Assembly: GCA_028289325.1 (NCBI GenBank)
Contig: JANQQN010000508.1
Coordinates: forward strand, 1-58,471
Source: Myxococcota bacterium
GTDB taxonomy: Bacteria; Myxococcota; Kuafuiibacteriia; Kuafuiibacteriales; Kuafuiibacteriaceae
Direction: 5' to 3'
Length of the DNA: 58,471 nucleotides
Shown piece by piece: positions 26,668 to 35,500 of this stretch (positions are counted from its first letter, which is position 1; every line of letters starts with the position of its first letter). The notes beneath the pieces were generated by a model. That model worked only from the letters and a program-made list of their open reading frames with translations. It had not been told where the DNA came from and ran no database searches. The translations under genes and the position numbers were made by a program.

Positions 26668-29600
26668 CTAACGACGGCCGGTGGCCAAGATTTCCTGCGC
26701 ATTCGACTTCAGATCGTTGGGGCTGCTCTTCAGCTGCACGCACTTCTCGAGACCAGCTCGATTCCTTATCGTCAGCCGCCCGCGGGCGGCGGCGAGCGCC
26801 GCTTTGCACACCGCTTCCCCGAGCGCGGGGTCCGCTCGGGCTGCTCTTTGGTAGAACCTGAGCGCCGATGCGGACTTGCCTCGTCGGTCGGTGATGTTGC
26901 CGAGCTGAAGGAGCGCGGATGCGTTGTTCGGCATCCTCTTGAGGGCCATCTTATAGGCCTTCTCCGCCTCTCGGTCGCGGTTCTGCATCGTATAGCTGTC
27001 ACCGATATCGATGAAGATCGACGCGTCGTCGGGGGCAGCTTTTCGGTACCGCTTGAAGTAGCTGCGCGCCTTGTCGAACAGCTTGCGGTCGAGCGCCGTT
27101 CGCCCCAGTGCGCGGATGGCCTCCGCGTAGCGGCTGTTGAGCTTCACCGCCCGCTCGTAATGGGTGACGGCTTCGAAGAGTTCGTCGTTCCTTTCCAGCA
27201 CTCGGCCCATCCACAGCTGGTAAAGCGGGTTGCTCGGTTCCCCCTCGATGGCCCGGCGCATCGCGGTGCGGGCTTCGCGAATGCGATCGGCCGCATAAGC
27301 CACCCGCGCCTCCCAAAATCGCACCGAGGGCAGCGAACGCCCGCCGCTCAGCTCGATGGCTTGGGCCCGCTTGAGCGACGCTTGTGCGGCGTCGAGGTTG
27401 AGGTTCGACGGGTCGAGGTGGGCGGCCACCATTTTGAGGTGGGGCCGAACGTCCTTGGCGTCGAGGGCGGCCGCGTTCTCATACAGAGCGATGGCACCGG
27501 CGAGGTCCCCCTGAAGCTCGAGCGCCCGGCCATACTCGAACATGGTCTGGGGGTTCTTGGGCGCATCTCGCATCGCGGCCAGATACACGGGGATCGCTCT
27601 CGAGAGCATCGGACTCGACGCCGGCTTATCGCTCTTGGCGCTCTGATCGCGCATGACGTTGGCGTAGCCGAGGCGGGCGTCGAGGTCCGAGTCGTCGAGT
27701 TCCACCGCGCGCACGTAACTCTTCTCGGCTTTCTTCAGCTGACCGCGATGGGCGTAACATGCGGCGAGAAGCCGGTGGGCGCGCGCCTCGTTTGGCGCTT
27801 TCTTGACCGCCTCCTGGGCGCTTTCGTACGCGGCGTCCACGTCGCCGAGCCGCAGCTCCAGACGACCCTGGGTGATGTGAGGCATCGGATTCGGCCCCGC
27901 GAGCCGGACCGCTCGCCTCAAGGACTTGCGGGCGTCGTTGAGCTTGCCCAACTCGATGTGCAGCCGAGCTTCCCACAGGGGAATGCTGGCGTCGTTCGGC
28001 GCGGTTTGCCGGGCCTTGTCGAGGTCGATGAACCCCTTCGCGTACTCCTGCATCTTTGCGTACACCCGGGCCCGCGCGATCAAGGCGCCGGCGTTGTTGG
28101 GATTGCGCCCGATAACGCCATTGATCATGTCGAGGCCCTCTTTCGGGGAGCCTGCGAGGGCGGTGGCCACCGCGCCGAGGGCGACGTACGCTTCGTTTCC
28201 GGGCTGCAGACGGGCGGCTTCTCGAGCGTACGGGGCGACCTCCTCAAGCCGCTCCTGCTCGTCGAACTCCACGCCCACGCGGTACAGGAAGGCGGGGCGT
28301 TGATCGGGCGGCAGCCCGCGACCGGCGTGGGCCGCCGTTCGCTTCAGGATTTCTCGGTACTTGCCGTAGTTGTGGTCGGTCTTGAACAACCGGGCGGCCG
28401 CGATGCCCGAGCGCGCGTGGTTCGGGTTCGCATCGAGGGCTTTGACGTACCACGCGGCCGCATCCTCGGTGGCCCGGGGGCCGTTCGTCGCTTCCACGCT
28501 GGCCCCCAACCCGTGGAACGCGGGCGCGTAGCTAGGATCGGTGACGATGGCCCGGTCAAAGGCCGCGATCGCTGTTTCGTGCTTTCCGAGGGCGGCACGG
28601 GCGAGGCCGAGGAGGAGGGCCACCTCTTTGTCGCCGCCGTTCGCTTCGAGCTGGCTCGCCAGCTGGTTGGCGGCGAGGTCCGCCTCGTTGGCCAGGATCT
28701 GCAGCGCCGCGCGAGCTTTGGCGATGGCGAGGTTGACCGCGGACGGGTCGCCGCCCATCGCGGCGGAGGCGTTGATGCCCTTCAGGCCCTGCACGGCATT
28801 GGTGACCTCGTCGAGGGGGAACGCGTTGGTGCCGTAGGCCAGGGTTGCGAGGCCTCGCGCCTTGGCGAGGGCCAGGCGGTTGTCGGGGAGGGTGGCGCCC
28901 GCCTTTTGGAGGGTCGCGAAGATCGAACGGAAGGACTCGTAGGAGTGCTCGTCGATCAGATTGGCGATCTCTTTGGGGTTAGCGACCTTCGCTGGTGCCG
29001 GCGGCGGCGCTTCGGGCACCGGAGCGGGGGGCTCGCGGGTGAAGACGGTGATCAACGCGGGAATGCCGAAGGCGCCGTATGACGTGTAGAGCTGGGTATA
29101 GACCCCGATCATGACGAAAGCGATGACCGCAAAAAAGGCCAGGATCTGATTCTTGTAGGTCTGCCACAGAGGCGGAAGCTCCGGTACGTCCCCGACCTCC
29201 AGCTCATTGGCGAGGTCTCGGCTGATGGCGTCGAGCGATGCGTCTGCCGTTCCGCCGCCGAGCGAGCCGGTGGCGGCGATGTGGGGGCTGGCCAGGTCTG
29301 CACTCAGCGCGGCGTGGGGCGCGGTCCGCGTATTGTCGAATGAGGTGCTGGGCCCAACGGTCGGTATGGCCCCCGACGCGCTCGACAGCGGGGAGGCCCC
29401 CGGCGACGAGAATGGCTGATGCGCGGGGTGATACTCGGGGTTCGGCGACGACAGGCCGACCGCGGCATCGCGCTGGATGTCCCCGCTGAGCAGGTCGTCG
29501 CTGGTGAAGTCGAGGCTGTCGACGGGCTGAGTTCCCATCGATTTTGGCTTGGGTAAGGTGGCCGGGATGGGCAGGTCCGATGACGCGGGCGCGGGAAGGT

Positions 29601-30513
29601 CGACGTTTCCGAATGCGAGCTGGTCGTCATCGGCCGAGTGCAGCTGGTTCAGGGTCGCGTTGAGCTCCGGGTCGCTGGTCATCGCGCGCCATGAGACGCC
29701 ATCCTCGGAGATGTCTTCGCTGCCTTGAAGGTCTTTGTTGCGGAGCATCGCCTGGATGCGCCCAACCCCGTAGGGACCCTCGACTCGCCCGTTCCGGCGC
29801 CGGATCCTGAACTCCGGGTTGTGGCTGGCGGGGCCCATGTTGGCGAGGCTGGCCTGGTCGTTGATGAAATCGAGGGCCTGGTCGCCGCCGAGGGCCGGGC
29901 TCTCATCCGGCGGGGGTGCGAAGCTCGGCGGGTCGAAGCTCGGTAGTCCGGGGCCCGACGGCTTCGGGGCCGGCAGCGGCACGCTCTCGTCGATACCGAG
30001 GCCGAGATCCCCGATGTTGGTCGGGGCATCGGCGACCCGGCTCTCGATACTGCCGGGCAAGGGGACCGCCCCTGGGGCGCCCGCCGTACGGCCCGGTAAC
30101 GGGACCGCGCCGCCGAGCCCCGCCGCAGGGTCTGGCACGGGGCCTGGCGTCGGGTTCGGCGGGGGCGCCGCGGGGGCCGCAGGCGCCAACGGCGCGGATT
30201 CGCCGGGAAGCGGCACCGCCCCCGCCAGGGACGCCTGCCGACCGGGAAGGGGGACCGCCCCTGGGCCCGCCGGCGCTTGGCGACCGGGTAGGGGCACGGC
30301 CCCCTGGGGGCCTGAGGGGGGCCCCGAACCAGGGGGCGAGGGCGGCGGCGGCGCGGCGACGGCCCCGGGCAGGGCCACCGCGCTGCGCGCGCGGGGCGGC
30401 TTCGCAACGAAGGTATGGGTACACTTCGGGCACTTGATCGTGACTCCCGACGGCGGGACGCGGGCGTCATCGACCGAGTAGCGAGTCTTACAGGAGGGAC
30501 ACGTGACGTTCAT
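26668..30513 (-). CDS. Zinc-ribbon (MJ0042), GYF-like, TM and multi-TPR protein
   Basis: 1281 aa from the ATG at 30513. Residues 1-35 are a MJ0042 zinc ribbon (CPSCKTRYSVDD through IKCPKC). Next is a 150-residue disordered part with at least five copies of AVPLPG(R). A GYF_2/DUF4339-like domain follows (FRIRRRNGRVEGPYGVGRIQAML). After further low-complexity sequence comes one TM (ILAFFAVIAFVMIGVYTQLY, about residue 470), then about 20 TPR-type repeats to the C-terminus (periplasmic if N-in). The same domain set is seen in myxobacterial motility/polarity proteins, where the cytoplasmic ribbon and GYF recruit partners. Function here is inferred only; a scaffold is likely. Confidence 0.88.
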   Translation of the reverse strand: MNVTCPSCKTRYSVDDARVPPSGVTIKCPKCTHTFVAKPPRARSAVALPGAVAAPPPPSPPGSGPPSGPQGAVPLPGRQAPAGPGAVPLPGRQASLAGAVPLPGESAPLAPAAPAAPPPNPTPGPVPDPAAGLGGAVPLPGRTAGAPGAVPLPGSIESRVADAPTNIGDLGLGIDESVPLPAPKPSGPGLPSFDPPSFAPPPDESPALGGDQALDFINDQASLANMGPASHNPEFRIRRRNGRVEGPYGVGRIQAMLRNKDLQGSEDISEDGVSWRAMTSDPELNATLNQLHSADDDQLAFGNVDLPAPASSDLPIPATLPKPKSMGTQPVDSLDFTSDDLLSGDIQRDAAVGLSSPNPEYHPAHQPFSSPGASPLSSASGAIPTVGPSTSFDNTRTAPHAALSADLASPHIAATGSLGGGTADASLDAISRDLANELEVGDVPELPPLWQTYKNQILAFFAVIAFVMIGVYTQLYTSYGAFGIPALITVFTREPPAPVPEAPPPAPAKVANPKEIANLIDEHSYESFRSIFATLQKAGATLPDNRLALAKARGLATLAYGTNAFPLDEVTNAVQGLKGINASAAMGGDPSAVNLAIAKARAALQILANEADLAANQLASQLEANGGDKEVALLLGLARAALGKHETAIAAFDRAIVTDPSYAPAFHGLGASVEATNGPRATEDAAAWYVKALDANPNHARSGIAAARLFKTDHNYGKYREILKRTAAHAGRGLPPDQRPAFLYRVGVEFDEQERLEEVAPYAREAARLQPGNEAYVALGAVATALAGSPKEGLDMINGVIGRNPNNAGALIARARVYAKMQEYAKGFIDLDKARQTAPNDASIPLWEARLHIELGKLNDARKSLRRAVRLAGPNPMPHITQGRLELRLGDVDAAYESAQEAVKKAPNEARAHRLLAACYAHRGQLKKAEKSYVRAVELDDSDLDARLGYANVMRDQSAKSDKPASSPMLSRAIPVYLAAMRDAPKNPQTMFEYGRALELQGDLAGAIALYENAAALDAKDVRPHLKMVAAHLDPSNLNLDAAQASLKRAQAIELSGGRSLPSVRFWEARVAYAADRIREARTAMRRAIEGEPSNPLYQLWMGRVLERNDELFEAVTHYERAVKLNSRYAEAIRALGRTALDRKLFDKARSYFKRYRKAAPDDASIFIDIGDSYTMQNRDREAEKAYKMALKRMPNNASALLQLGNITDRRGKSASALRFYQRAARADPALGEAVCKAALAAARGRLTIRNRAGLEKCVQLKSSPNDLKSNAQEILATGRR

Positions 30514-30547
30514 GGGCGCCGGACGGAACGCTAACAAGACGCCTGGC

Positions 30548-30576
30548 TTGACGCACCCCCAGACGGTGGGTATCAG
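30548..30576 (+). promoter_or_regulatory. Candidate sigma-70 promoter of the pspA-like operon
   Basis: TTGACG (30548-30553), a 17-bp spacer and TATCAG (30571-30576). This matches 5/6 and 4/6 of the consensus with ideal spacing. It predicts a start near 30583 and an ~85-nt leader. No sigma-54 GG/GC element, usual for pspA in enterics, was found. Confidence 0.45.
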
Positions 30577-30667
30577 CAGCCCAACAGCGTCACCGCGTCC
30601 CTAGGCGACGCGCCAGCGCATGGCCTCGCAATGGGGCCGCGAGCGTGGACGCTAGATGGAGGCTGCT

Positions 30668-31372
30668 TTGGGATTCTTTACGAGGTTGGCAAATCTATGG
30701 TCGGGTTTTCTTTCCCTGTGGGTTTCGGACCTCGAAAAGGACCATCCCGAGATTGCCTACGAGAACTCCATCAATGCGATGGTTGAGAAGTACAGCACGC
30801 TGAAGAAGGCCACCGCGGCGATCATCCGGCGCCGGGAGGAGATCGAGAGCCGCTTCACCTCGAAGACCAAGGAGCTCGACCAGATCGAGGCCGACCTGAA
30901 TACGGCGGTGGAGAGCGAAGAAGACGAGCTGGCCCTCATTCTGATCAACAAGCAGAACGCGCTTCAGAGCGAAGTGACGGAGCTCAACGACGAGCTGCAG
31001 CAGGCCCGTCAGGACGCCGATGACGCCAAGGCTTCGCTGTTGAACGTCCAATCCGAGATCAACAAGCTCAAGTCCGAAAAGGACCGGATGCTGGCGAAGA
31101 TGGCCAGCGCCAAGGCGCGGGTCCAGGTTCAAGAGCAGCTCGAAGGCCTGTCCGTGGACGCCGAGGTCAAGGCCCTCGACAACGTGCGTCAGCACATCAA
31201 CAGCCTCAGCGCCGAGGCCAAGCTCAACAAAGAGCTCAGCGGCGAGAGCCTCGATGCGCGGCTGGCCAAGCTGCGGCGCCAGACCGGTGACGTGACGGCG
31301 AAGAAGCAGCTCGAGGAGCTGAAGGCCAAGCGCGCCGCGGCCAAGGCGGCGCAGGCCCAAAAGACGATGTGA
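30668..31372 (+). CDS. pspA: PspA/IM30 (ESCRT-III superfamily) homologue
   Basis: I chose the TTG at 30668 because TGGAGG (30657-30662) lies 5 nt upstream. The ATG at 30656 would overlap that SD, and starting at TTG gives the typical [28 protein letters not shown]. 234 aa. It is almost entirely a long coiled coil ([72 protein letters not shown]). PspA/Vipp1 proteins bind stressed inner membranes through the N-terminal amphipathic helix and polymerise. The next gene (a membrane coiled-coil protein) follows after 1 bp. Confidence 0.85.
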   Translation: MGFFTRLANLWSGFLSLWVSDLEKDHPEIAYENSINAMVEKYSTLKKATAAIIRRREEIESRFTSKTKELDQIEADLNTAVESEEDELALILINKQNALQSEVTELNDELQQARQDADDAKASLLNVQSEINKLKSEKDRMLAKMASAKARVQVQEQLEGLSVDAEVKALDNVRQHINSLSAEAKLNKELSGESLDARLAKLRRQTGDVTAKKQLEELKAKRAAAKAAQAQKTM

Positions 31373-31373
31373 C

Positions 31374-32153
31374 GTGGCCGACTCCTCGTCCGCACCCGCC
31401 GGCGACATCCCCTCTGCGTTTTCGCTCGCGCTGCGCAACCCCCTCAATCTGGTGATGTTGGGCGCACTCGGCGTCTCCGCCGCGCTCACGGGTTCGAGCT
31501 GGCCCCTGGTGGTGGCGGCGGTGGCGGAAGCCGGGTGGCTGGCTTTAGGCCCTGGTCTGGCGTCCACCGCGCGACAGGTCCGATGGATCGCGAAGGAAGC
31601 GCGGGAGCGCGCGACGCTGCTCGGGGAGCAAGGACTGTTGCGCCAGGCGAGTGAGCGCGACCGACGGCGATTCCTGGAGCTCGATCTGATCCGCAAAGAG
31701 ATGTTTCAACTGGTCGAAGGCCACGACAACCTCACCCTGGAGATGATGGGTCAGGAGCTGCACAAGGTGGATCGGCTGCTCATGGCGTACCTACGGGTCG
31801 CGGCCAGTGCCCACACCCAGGCCCGGGTGTTGGCCGATACCGACGAGAGCGCGCTGGAGGCCGAACGGGCGGCGTTGCCCCCCGAGGCGGCAGATCAGCG
31901 CGAGGTCCTCGGGTCACGATTGGCGCAGGTCGAGGCGCTCAAGGACAGCGTAAGAACCGCCCGACGAGAGATGGACCGCGTCGAGCAGGCACTGCGGTTG
32001 ATGCGCGATCAGCTCGCGACGCTGCGGCGGCCCGAAGACTTGACCACCAAGCTCGACGACCTCGTGCAAACGGTGGAGGTCGTCGCGGCAAGCGGACGTG
32101 AGACGGAGCGCATCGGCCAAGGAATCTTGCAAAGCCGGTCGATTGGCCATTGA
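31374..32153 (+). CDS. Membrane protein with coiled coil, PspA operon partner
   Basis: 259 aa, GTG start 1 bp after the pspA stop. Two adjacent TM helices lie near residues 22-60 (NPLNLVMLGALGVSAALTG; WPLVVAAVAEAGWLALGPGLA). A long cytoplasmic helical region follows (DLIRKEMFQLVEGHDNLTLEMMGQEL; ALKDSVRTARREMDRVEQALRLMRDQL). Gene fusion-like spacing with pspA suggests a membrane receptor or regulator of the PspA polymer, analogous in role but not in sequence to PspB/C. I do not recognise the family. Confidence 0.78.
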   Translation: MADSSSAPAGDIPSAFSLALRNPLNLVMLGALGVSAALTGSSWPLVVAAVAEAGWLALGPGLASTARQVRWIAKEARERATLLGEQGLLRQASERDRRRFLELDLIRKEMFQLVEGHDNLTLEMMGQELHKVDRLLMAYLRVAASAHTQARVLADTDESALEAERAALPPEAADQREVLGSRLAQVEALKDSVRTARREMDRVEQALRLMRDQLATLRRPEDLTTKLDDLVQTVEVVAASGRETERIGQGILQSRSIGH

Positions 32154-32201
32154 CTCCGAGGCCACGTCGGTGGTCAAAGTCGTGCCCCCGCCGGAACACA
32201 A

Positions 32202-32275
32202 GCACCCGTAGCTTAGCTGGATAGAGCGCCGGACTACGAATCCGGAGGTCGGGAGTTCGAATCTCTCCGGGTGCG
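32202..32275 (+). tRNA. tRNA-Arg (anticodon ACG)
   Basis: A complete cloverleaf: acceptor GCACCCG/CGGGTGC, anticodon stem CCGGA/TCCGG with loop CTACGAA (anticodon ACG), T-arm GGGAG-TTCGAAT-CTCTC, discriminator G, no encoded CCA. It marks the left edge of the low-GC island. tRNA 3' ends are classic integrase attachment sites, but I found no repeat of its 3' end downstream. Confidence 0.96.
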
Positions 32276-32985
32276 ACGATTCAAGGACGATCTTCGAAAA
32301 CACGAGATAGGTTCAGGACGACCAATGGTCGGCGCAAAAACGTCCTCGACCTGCTGCCGGCCCTGTTTGGATGTTGTGCCTCGCCTTAGCTTAGCCACTC
32401 CTCGCTCCGGCTGACGCCACCGTAGATTGTTCGGCCAAACCACCCAAGCACCGCGATGACAACCTCATCGTCATTGATAGCAGGCGTGAAGTGGGAAACC
32501 GGAGTGATGTACGCGTTTGTCGATTCGCATTGGGCGATCGTGCTTAAGGCCGATTGCCTTCTCCTCGAAGTAGCCTTTGGCAAATCGTATGACTGGATCC
32601 ACGGTCGCTTCGGCTCGAGCCAAGGATGACCTGCGGCGGCTTCAACTCGTGTGATCTCTCTTTGAACGAAAGCGAACCCGCGGATGGTGACCGCCAACTA
32701 GACCCTCGAACAGTCGTGCCCAGTGACATATCTCGCACGAATGAGCCCGAGTATTGAGCACGACAGCTCCGCTTGGATCCGGACGCAACAAATCGCGCGC
32801 AGGATGACATCCTTCCGTTGCGCAATGCGTTGTACGTTGCTGCGTCAGGATGTAGATATTCTGATTCGTCGAGCGGACCCGCGCTCGGCGACCGTGTTCG
32901 GACAAGAGCGTGTTGTGAATGACATACCGGCAAAGGTCGAAGACCTTTACGGACACGCGCCGACGAGGTGAAGTCGCCACCGGCA
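32276..32985. other. 710-bp gene-poor left flank of the island
   Basis: Between tRNA-Arg and the TIR gene the composition becomes more AT-rich and all six frames hold only short ORFs without recognisable similarity (for example 103 codons at 32386-32697, minus). No integrase fragment was recognised. It may contain decayed mobile DNA and the promoter of the TIR-FGE gene. Confidence 0.5.
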
Positions 32986-34566
32986 ATGTCTCGGCCCATC
33001 ATCTTCTTCAGCTACCGGCGATCGGATGATCACAATCTCAACGGACTTCTATCTCGCATTCGTGCCACGCTCGAGCAGAGATTGAAGGTCAACTTTGGCA
33101 TCGACGCCGAAGTATTCCAAGACAGCGACGATCTGAGGAGCGGGGATAACTGGCCAGAGAAGCTGGACAGCGCAATTGGTGACGCTGCAATCCTTCTACC
33201 AATGATCACGCCGAACTTCTTCAACAGCGAGTATTGCCGTGACGAGTTGATCAAGTTCGTTACCAAGGAGAAGGCCTTAGCGCGATCAGATATGGTCATC
33301 CCCGTATTACTCATCCCCTTCGCCGACTATTCGATCGAATCGAAAGATCCTCTGATTGCTCAGACGGCCCGGCGCCAACACGTCGACTGGGCCAGGTTCA
33401 AAGCCTACTTGAACATCAACCAGGAACTCCTGTTCGCGATCGATAAACTCGCGGAAGACATCACCCAAAAGTTGCGGTCTACCATCACCGAGTCGATGGC
33501 AGTTGATACTCATACACAGCCACCTCGGGAACCACTCCCTGTCAGGTCCGGACAAGCGCGCCCTCCGACCTACCTTGGACGTTCATTTAGAGCACTGGCC
33601 ATCGTCATCGGAGTAGCGGTGACCGGTGTCTTGTTCTTCGCCCTTCGCAGGTATCCCGTTCGCCCAACGCCATCGCGTCTCCCTCGTCCGGGTGTGGTTC
33701 GCTTTGAGTCCGGGGCGTTCACCATGGGCAGCTCAACTGACGAACAGGTGTACGCTCACGCGGAGTGTCGACGGAGCGCGCCTCGTCCCGATCAACATTG
33801 CCCGCTGTCGCTCTTCGCCCGGGAGGCACCTCAACGACGGGTTCTGTTGTCGGCCTTTGAGCTCGGCCAAGCCGAAGTCACAAACCGTAAACTCGTGACC
33901 TGGCTGGCCACGAAGCGGCTCGAGATTCAGCTGGAGATTTTTGACGGCCAACGCGAAGCCGTGGTTTACAGCGACGGGGAGGCCATTCTGTACGTCAACC
34001 GTGCGCCTGGCCTCGAAGCCTCGCTACGCGAGCCCCAGCCCGTCATCAAGGATGGCTGGGCTCCGCGACCGGCCACCGGTGTCACGTGGTTGGGGGCCCG
34101 GGCCTACTGCTTGGCGCAGGGTGGCGACCTACCAACGGAAGCACAGTGGGAGCGGGCTGCGCGAGGAACCGAGGGTCGTCGGTTCCCATGGGGCGATCGA
34201 GCGCCGAGCTGCGAGGAGGTAGTGTTCGCACGAATCACCGGCTTGACCTGTGCGGGCCTGGGAACCTCCCCCGCGCAAGCCGAACAACCGGGGCAAGACC
34301 GAACTCCGAACGGCGTGTTTCATATGGCAGGAAACGTCGCCGAATGGGTGCTGGACGGATTCAGGGACCGATATGCGGGCTGCCCGGAGGTCTGTCGAGA
34401 TCCGGTTACGCTCAATACGACGAGTAACAAACGGGTGCTTCGCGGGGGATCGATCCACACGCTCGTTGACAGTCTCCGCGGCGCCTATCGCTCCCGGCTC
34501 GTCTCCGATCAGAGCGATACCAACGTTGGGTTTCGATGCGCCTGGCGCGCGGGGCATGAAGGGTGA
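32986..34566 (+). CDS. TIR domain - transmembrane - FGE/sulfatase-modifying-factor-like protein
   Basis: 526 aa from the ATG at 32986 (MSRPIIFFSYRRSDD); a GTG at 32968 is an alternative. Residues 3-150 form a TIR domain (FFSYRRSDDHN; AEVFQDSDDLRSGDNWPEKL; LLPMITPNFFNSEYCRDELIKF), the fold of bacterial NAD-degrading effectors; the Glu of WPEKL is a candidate catalytic residue. One TM follows (ALAIVIGVAVTGVLFFAL, about 203-222). Residues about 235-525 are FGE/SUMF1-like (FESGAFTMGS; LPTEAQWERAARG; RFPWGD; MAGNVAEWVLDGF; RVLRGGS; VGFRCAW). Where true FGEs have the paired cysteines after RGGS (MCHRSYC in human), this has none, so it is probably a binding domain. Predicted N-in topology puts TIR in the cytosol and FGE in the periplasm. 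Confidence 0.88.
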   Translation: MSRPIIFFSYRRSDDHNLNGLLSRIRATLEQRLKVNFGIDAEVFQDSDDLRSGDNWPEKLDSAIGDAAILLPMITPNFFNSEYCRDELIKFVTKEKALARSDMVIPVLLIPFADYSIESKDPLIAQTARRQHVDWARFKAYLNINQELLFAIDKLAEDITQKLRSTITESMAVDTHTQPPREPLPVRSGQARPPTYLGRSFRALAIVIGVAVTGVLFFALRRYPVRPTPSRLPRPGVVRFESGAFTMGSSTDEQVYAHAECRRSAPRPDQHCPLSLFAREAPQRRVLLSAFELGQAEVTNRKLVTWLATKRLEIQLEIFDGQREAVVYSDGEAILYVNRAPGLEASLREPQPVIKDGWAPRPATGVTWLGARAYCLAQGGDLPTEAQWERAARGTEGRRFPWGDRAPSCEEVVFARITGLTCAGLGTSPAQAEQPGQDRTPNGVFHMAGNVAEWVLDGFRDRYAGCPEVCRDPVTLNTTSNKRVLRGGSIHTLVDSLRGAYRSRLVSDQSDTNVGFRCAWRAGHEG

Positions 34567-34569
34567 TGA

Positions 34570-35481
34570 TCAACGATGATCGATCTCGACCAAGACGACC
34601 GCGATGCCTTCAGAGTCGGGGGCGGCGTCGATGGTCCCATCACGAGTTTCGCTGCGGACCGCCTGCAGGCCGCGGGTCGCCAGCCGATTGCGGGCCCTTC
34701 TTCTGCTTGAGGACAGCCTACCGCCATTCCTGACCGTGGGCCCCGTGGGTCCGGGAGGCCGCTGCGCGCGTGGGAGCGGTCTCGACGGAGGAGGAGGTGC
34801 AGGGTAGCGATTGAGCTCCGGGTCGCCGCTCACAGGGACGAGCACCTGCGACTCGCTGTCGAGCAAACGCACCAGTCTCTGGACACTTCTCGGCAGCCGT
34901 CGGTTACTCGCCACCACATAGAGTGTCTCTTGTCCAGGAATCTCATCTAGCACGAAGACGTCCCCGAACGCCGAATCCGGCGAGGGGAGCTGAACCACGG
35001 ACGCTGCTGGCAACAAGGAGTTCTCGGATTCATCGGCCGGATAGAGTAGCTCGATATCTCCCTCATTAGTCTGCGTCAATATGTATAGGTACGCCGGGTG
35101 CTGCAGCCCGACTTCCAGGCGCATATTTTCGCCAGAGTATAGGACCGACCGGCTTGGCACGCCAAACCAGTGTCCGCCTTGGTGGGTCATAAGTGTGACC
35201 GAGAGCCACGGGTCGCGAATGATCGGTTCGGATGTCCTTGACTGCTGAAGGCGACGGATTCCTCGGCTCAGCAGGCTACGTCGAGCGCCGATCGATGAAG
35301 CCCGAACTTCCTGGTTTGACCGCGATACTCCGAGAGATGAGCTATGGACACTCCCTGTGTGGCACGCAGGGAGCGACAACGATAGGGCAACCAGTAGTAG
35401 TCTGCAGCGCGATGCCGATCGCCGGTCACAAAAGTACACCGAGAAGGCGGCGACATGACAACAGTAGTCAGCGCTTGTCAT
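34570..35481 (-). CDS. DUF4384 lipoprotein
   Basis: 303 aa. A signal with lipobox (LVALSLSLPACHTGS) starts inside the frame; the first ATG at 35481 gives a long n-region, so the true start may be further in. The core (SGENMRLEVGLQHPAYLYILTQTNEGDIELLYPADESENSLLPAASVVQLP; GQETLYVVASNRRLPRSVQRLVRLL) matches DUF4384, a beta-sandwich often fused to or encoded with caspase-like peptidases. The tail is Pro-rich and then basic. It starts 20 bp after the Kelch gene and is the last gene of a three-gene minus-strand set; it is tail-to-tail with the TIR-FGE gene. Confidence 0.82.
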   Translation of the reverse strand: MTSADYCCHVAAFSVYFCDRRSASRCRLLLVALSLSLPACHTGSVHSSSLGVSRSNQEVRASSIGARRSLLSRGIRRLQQSRTSEPIIRDPWLSVTLMTHQGGHWFGVPSRSVLYSGENMRLEVGLQHPAYLYILTQTNEGDIELLYPADESENSLLPAASVVQLPSPDSAFGDVFVLDEIPGQETLYVVASNRRLPRSVQRLVRLLDSESQVLVPVSGDPELNRYPAPPPPSRPLPRAQRPPGPTGPTVRNGGRLSSSRRRARNRLATRGLQAVRSETRDGTIDAAPDSEGIAVVLVEIDHR

Positions 35482-35500
35482 CGTCAGTCTCGTCCGGCGC

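Noticed and set aside
26848-29082. 744-codon open frame on the plus strand
   Set aside because: Antisense to the zinc-ribbon/TPR gene, whose minus-strand product has clear TPR repeats; the plus product is Val/Gly/Arg-rich shadow sequence typical of GC-rich DNA.
32986-34566. TIR-FGE protein as a genuine formylglycine-generating enzyme
   Set aside because: The cysteines that catalyse the reaction in SUMF1-type enzymes are absent after the RGGS motif, and no sulfatase gene is nearby.
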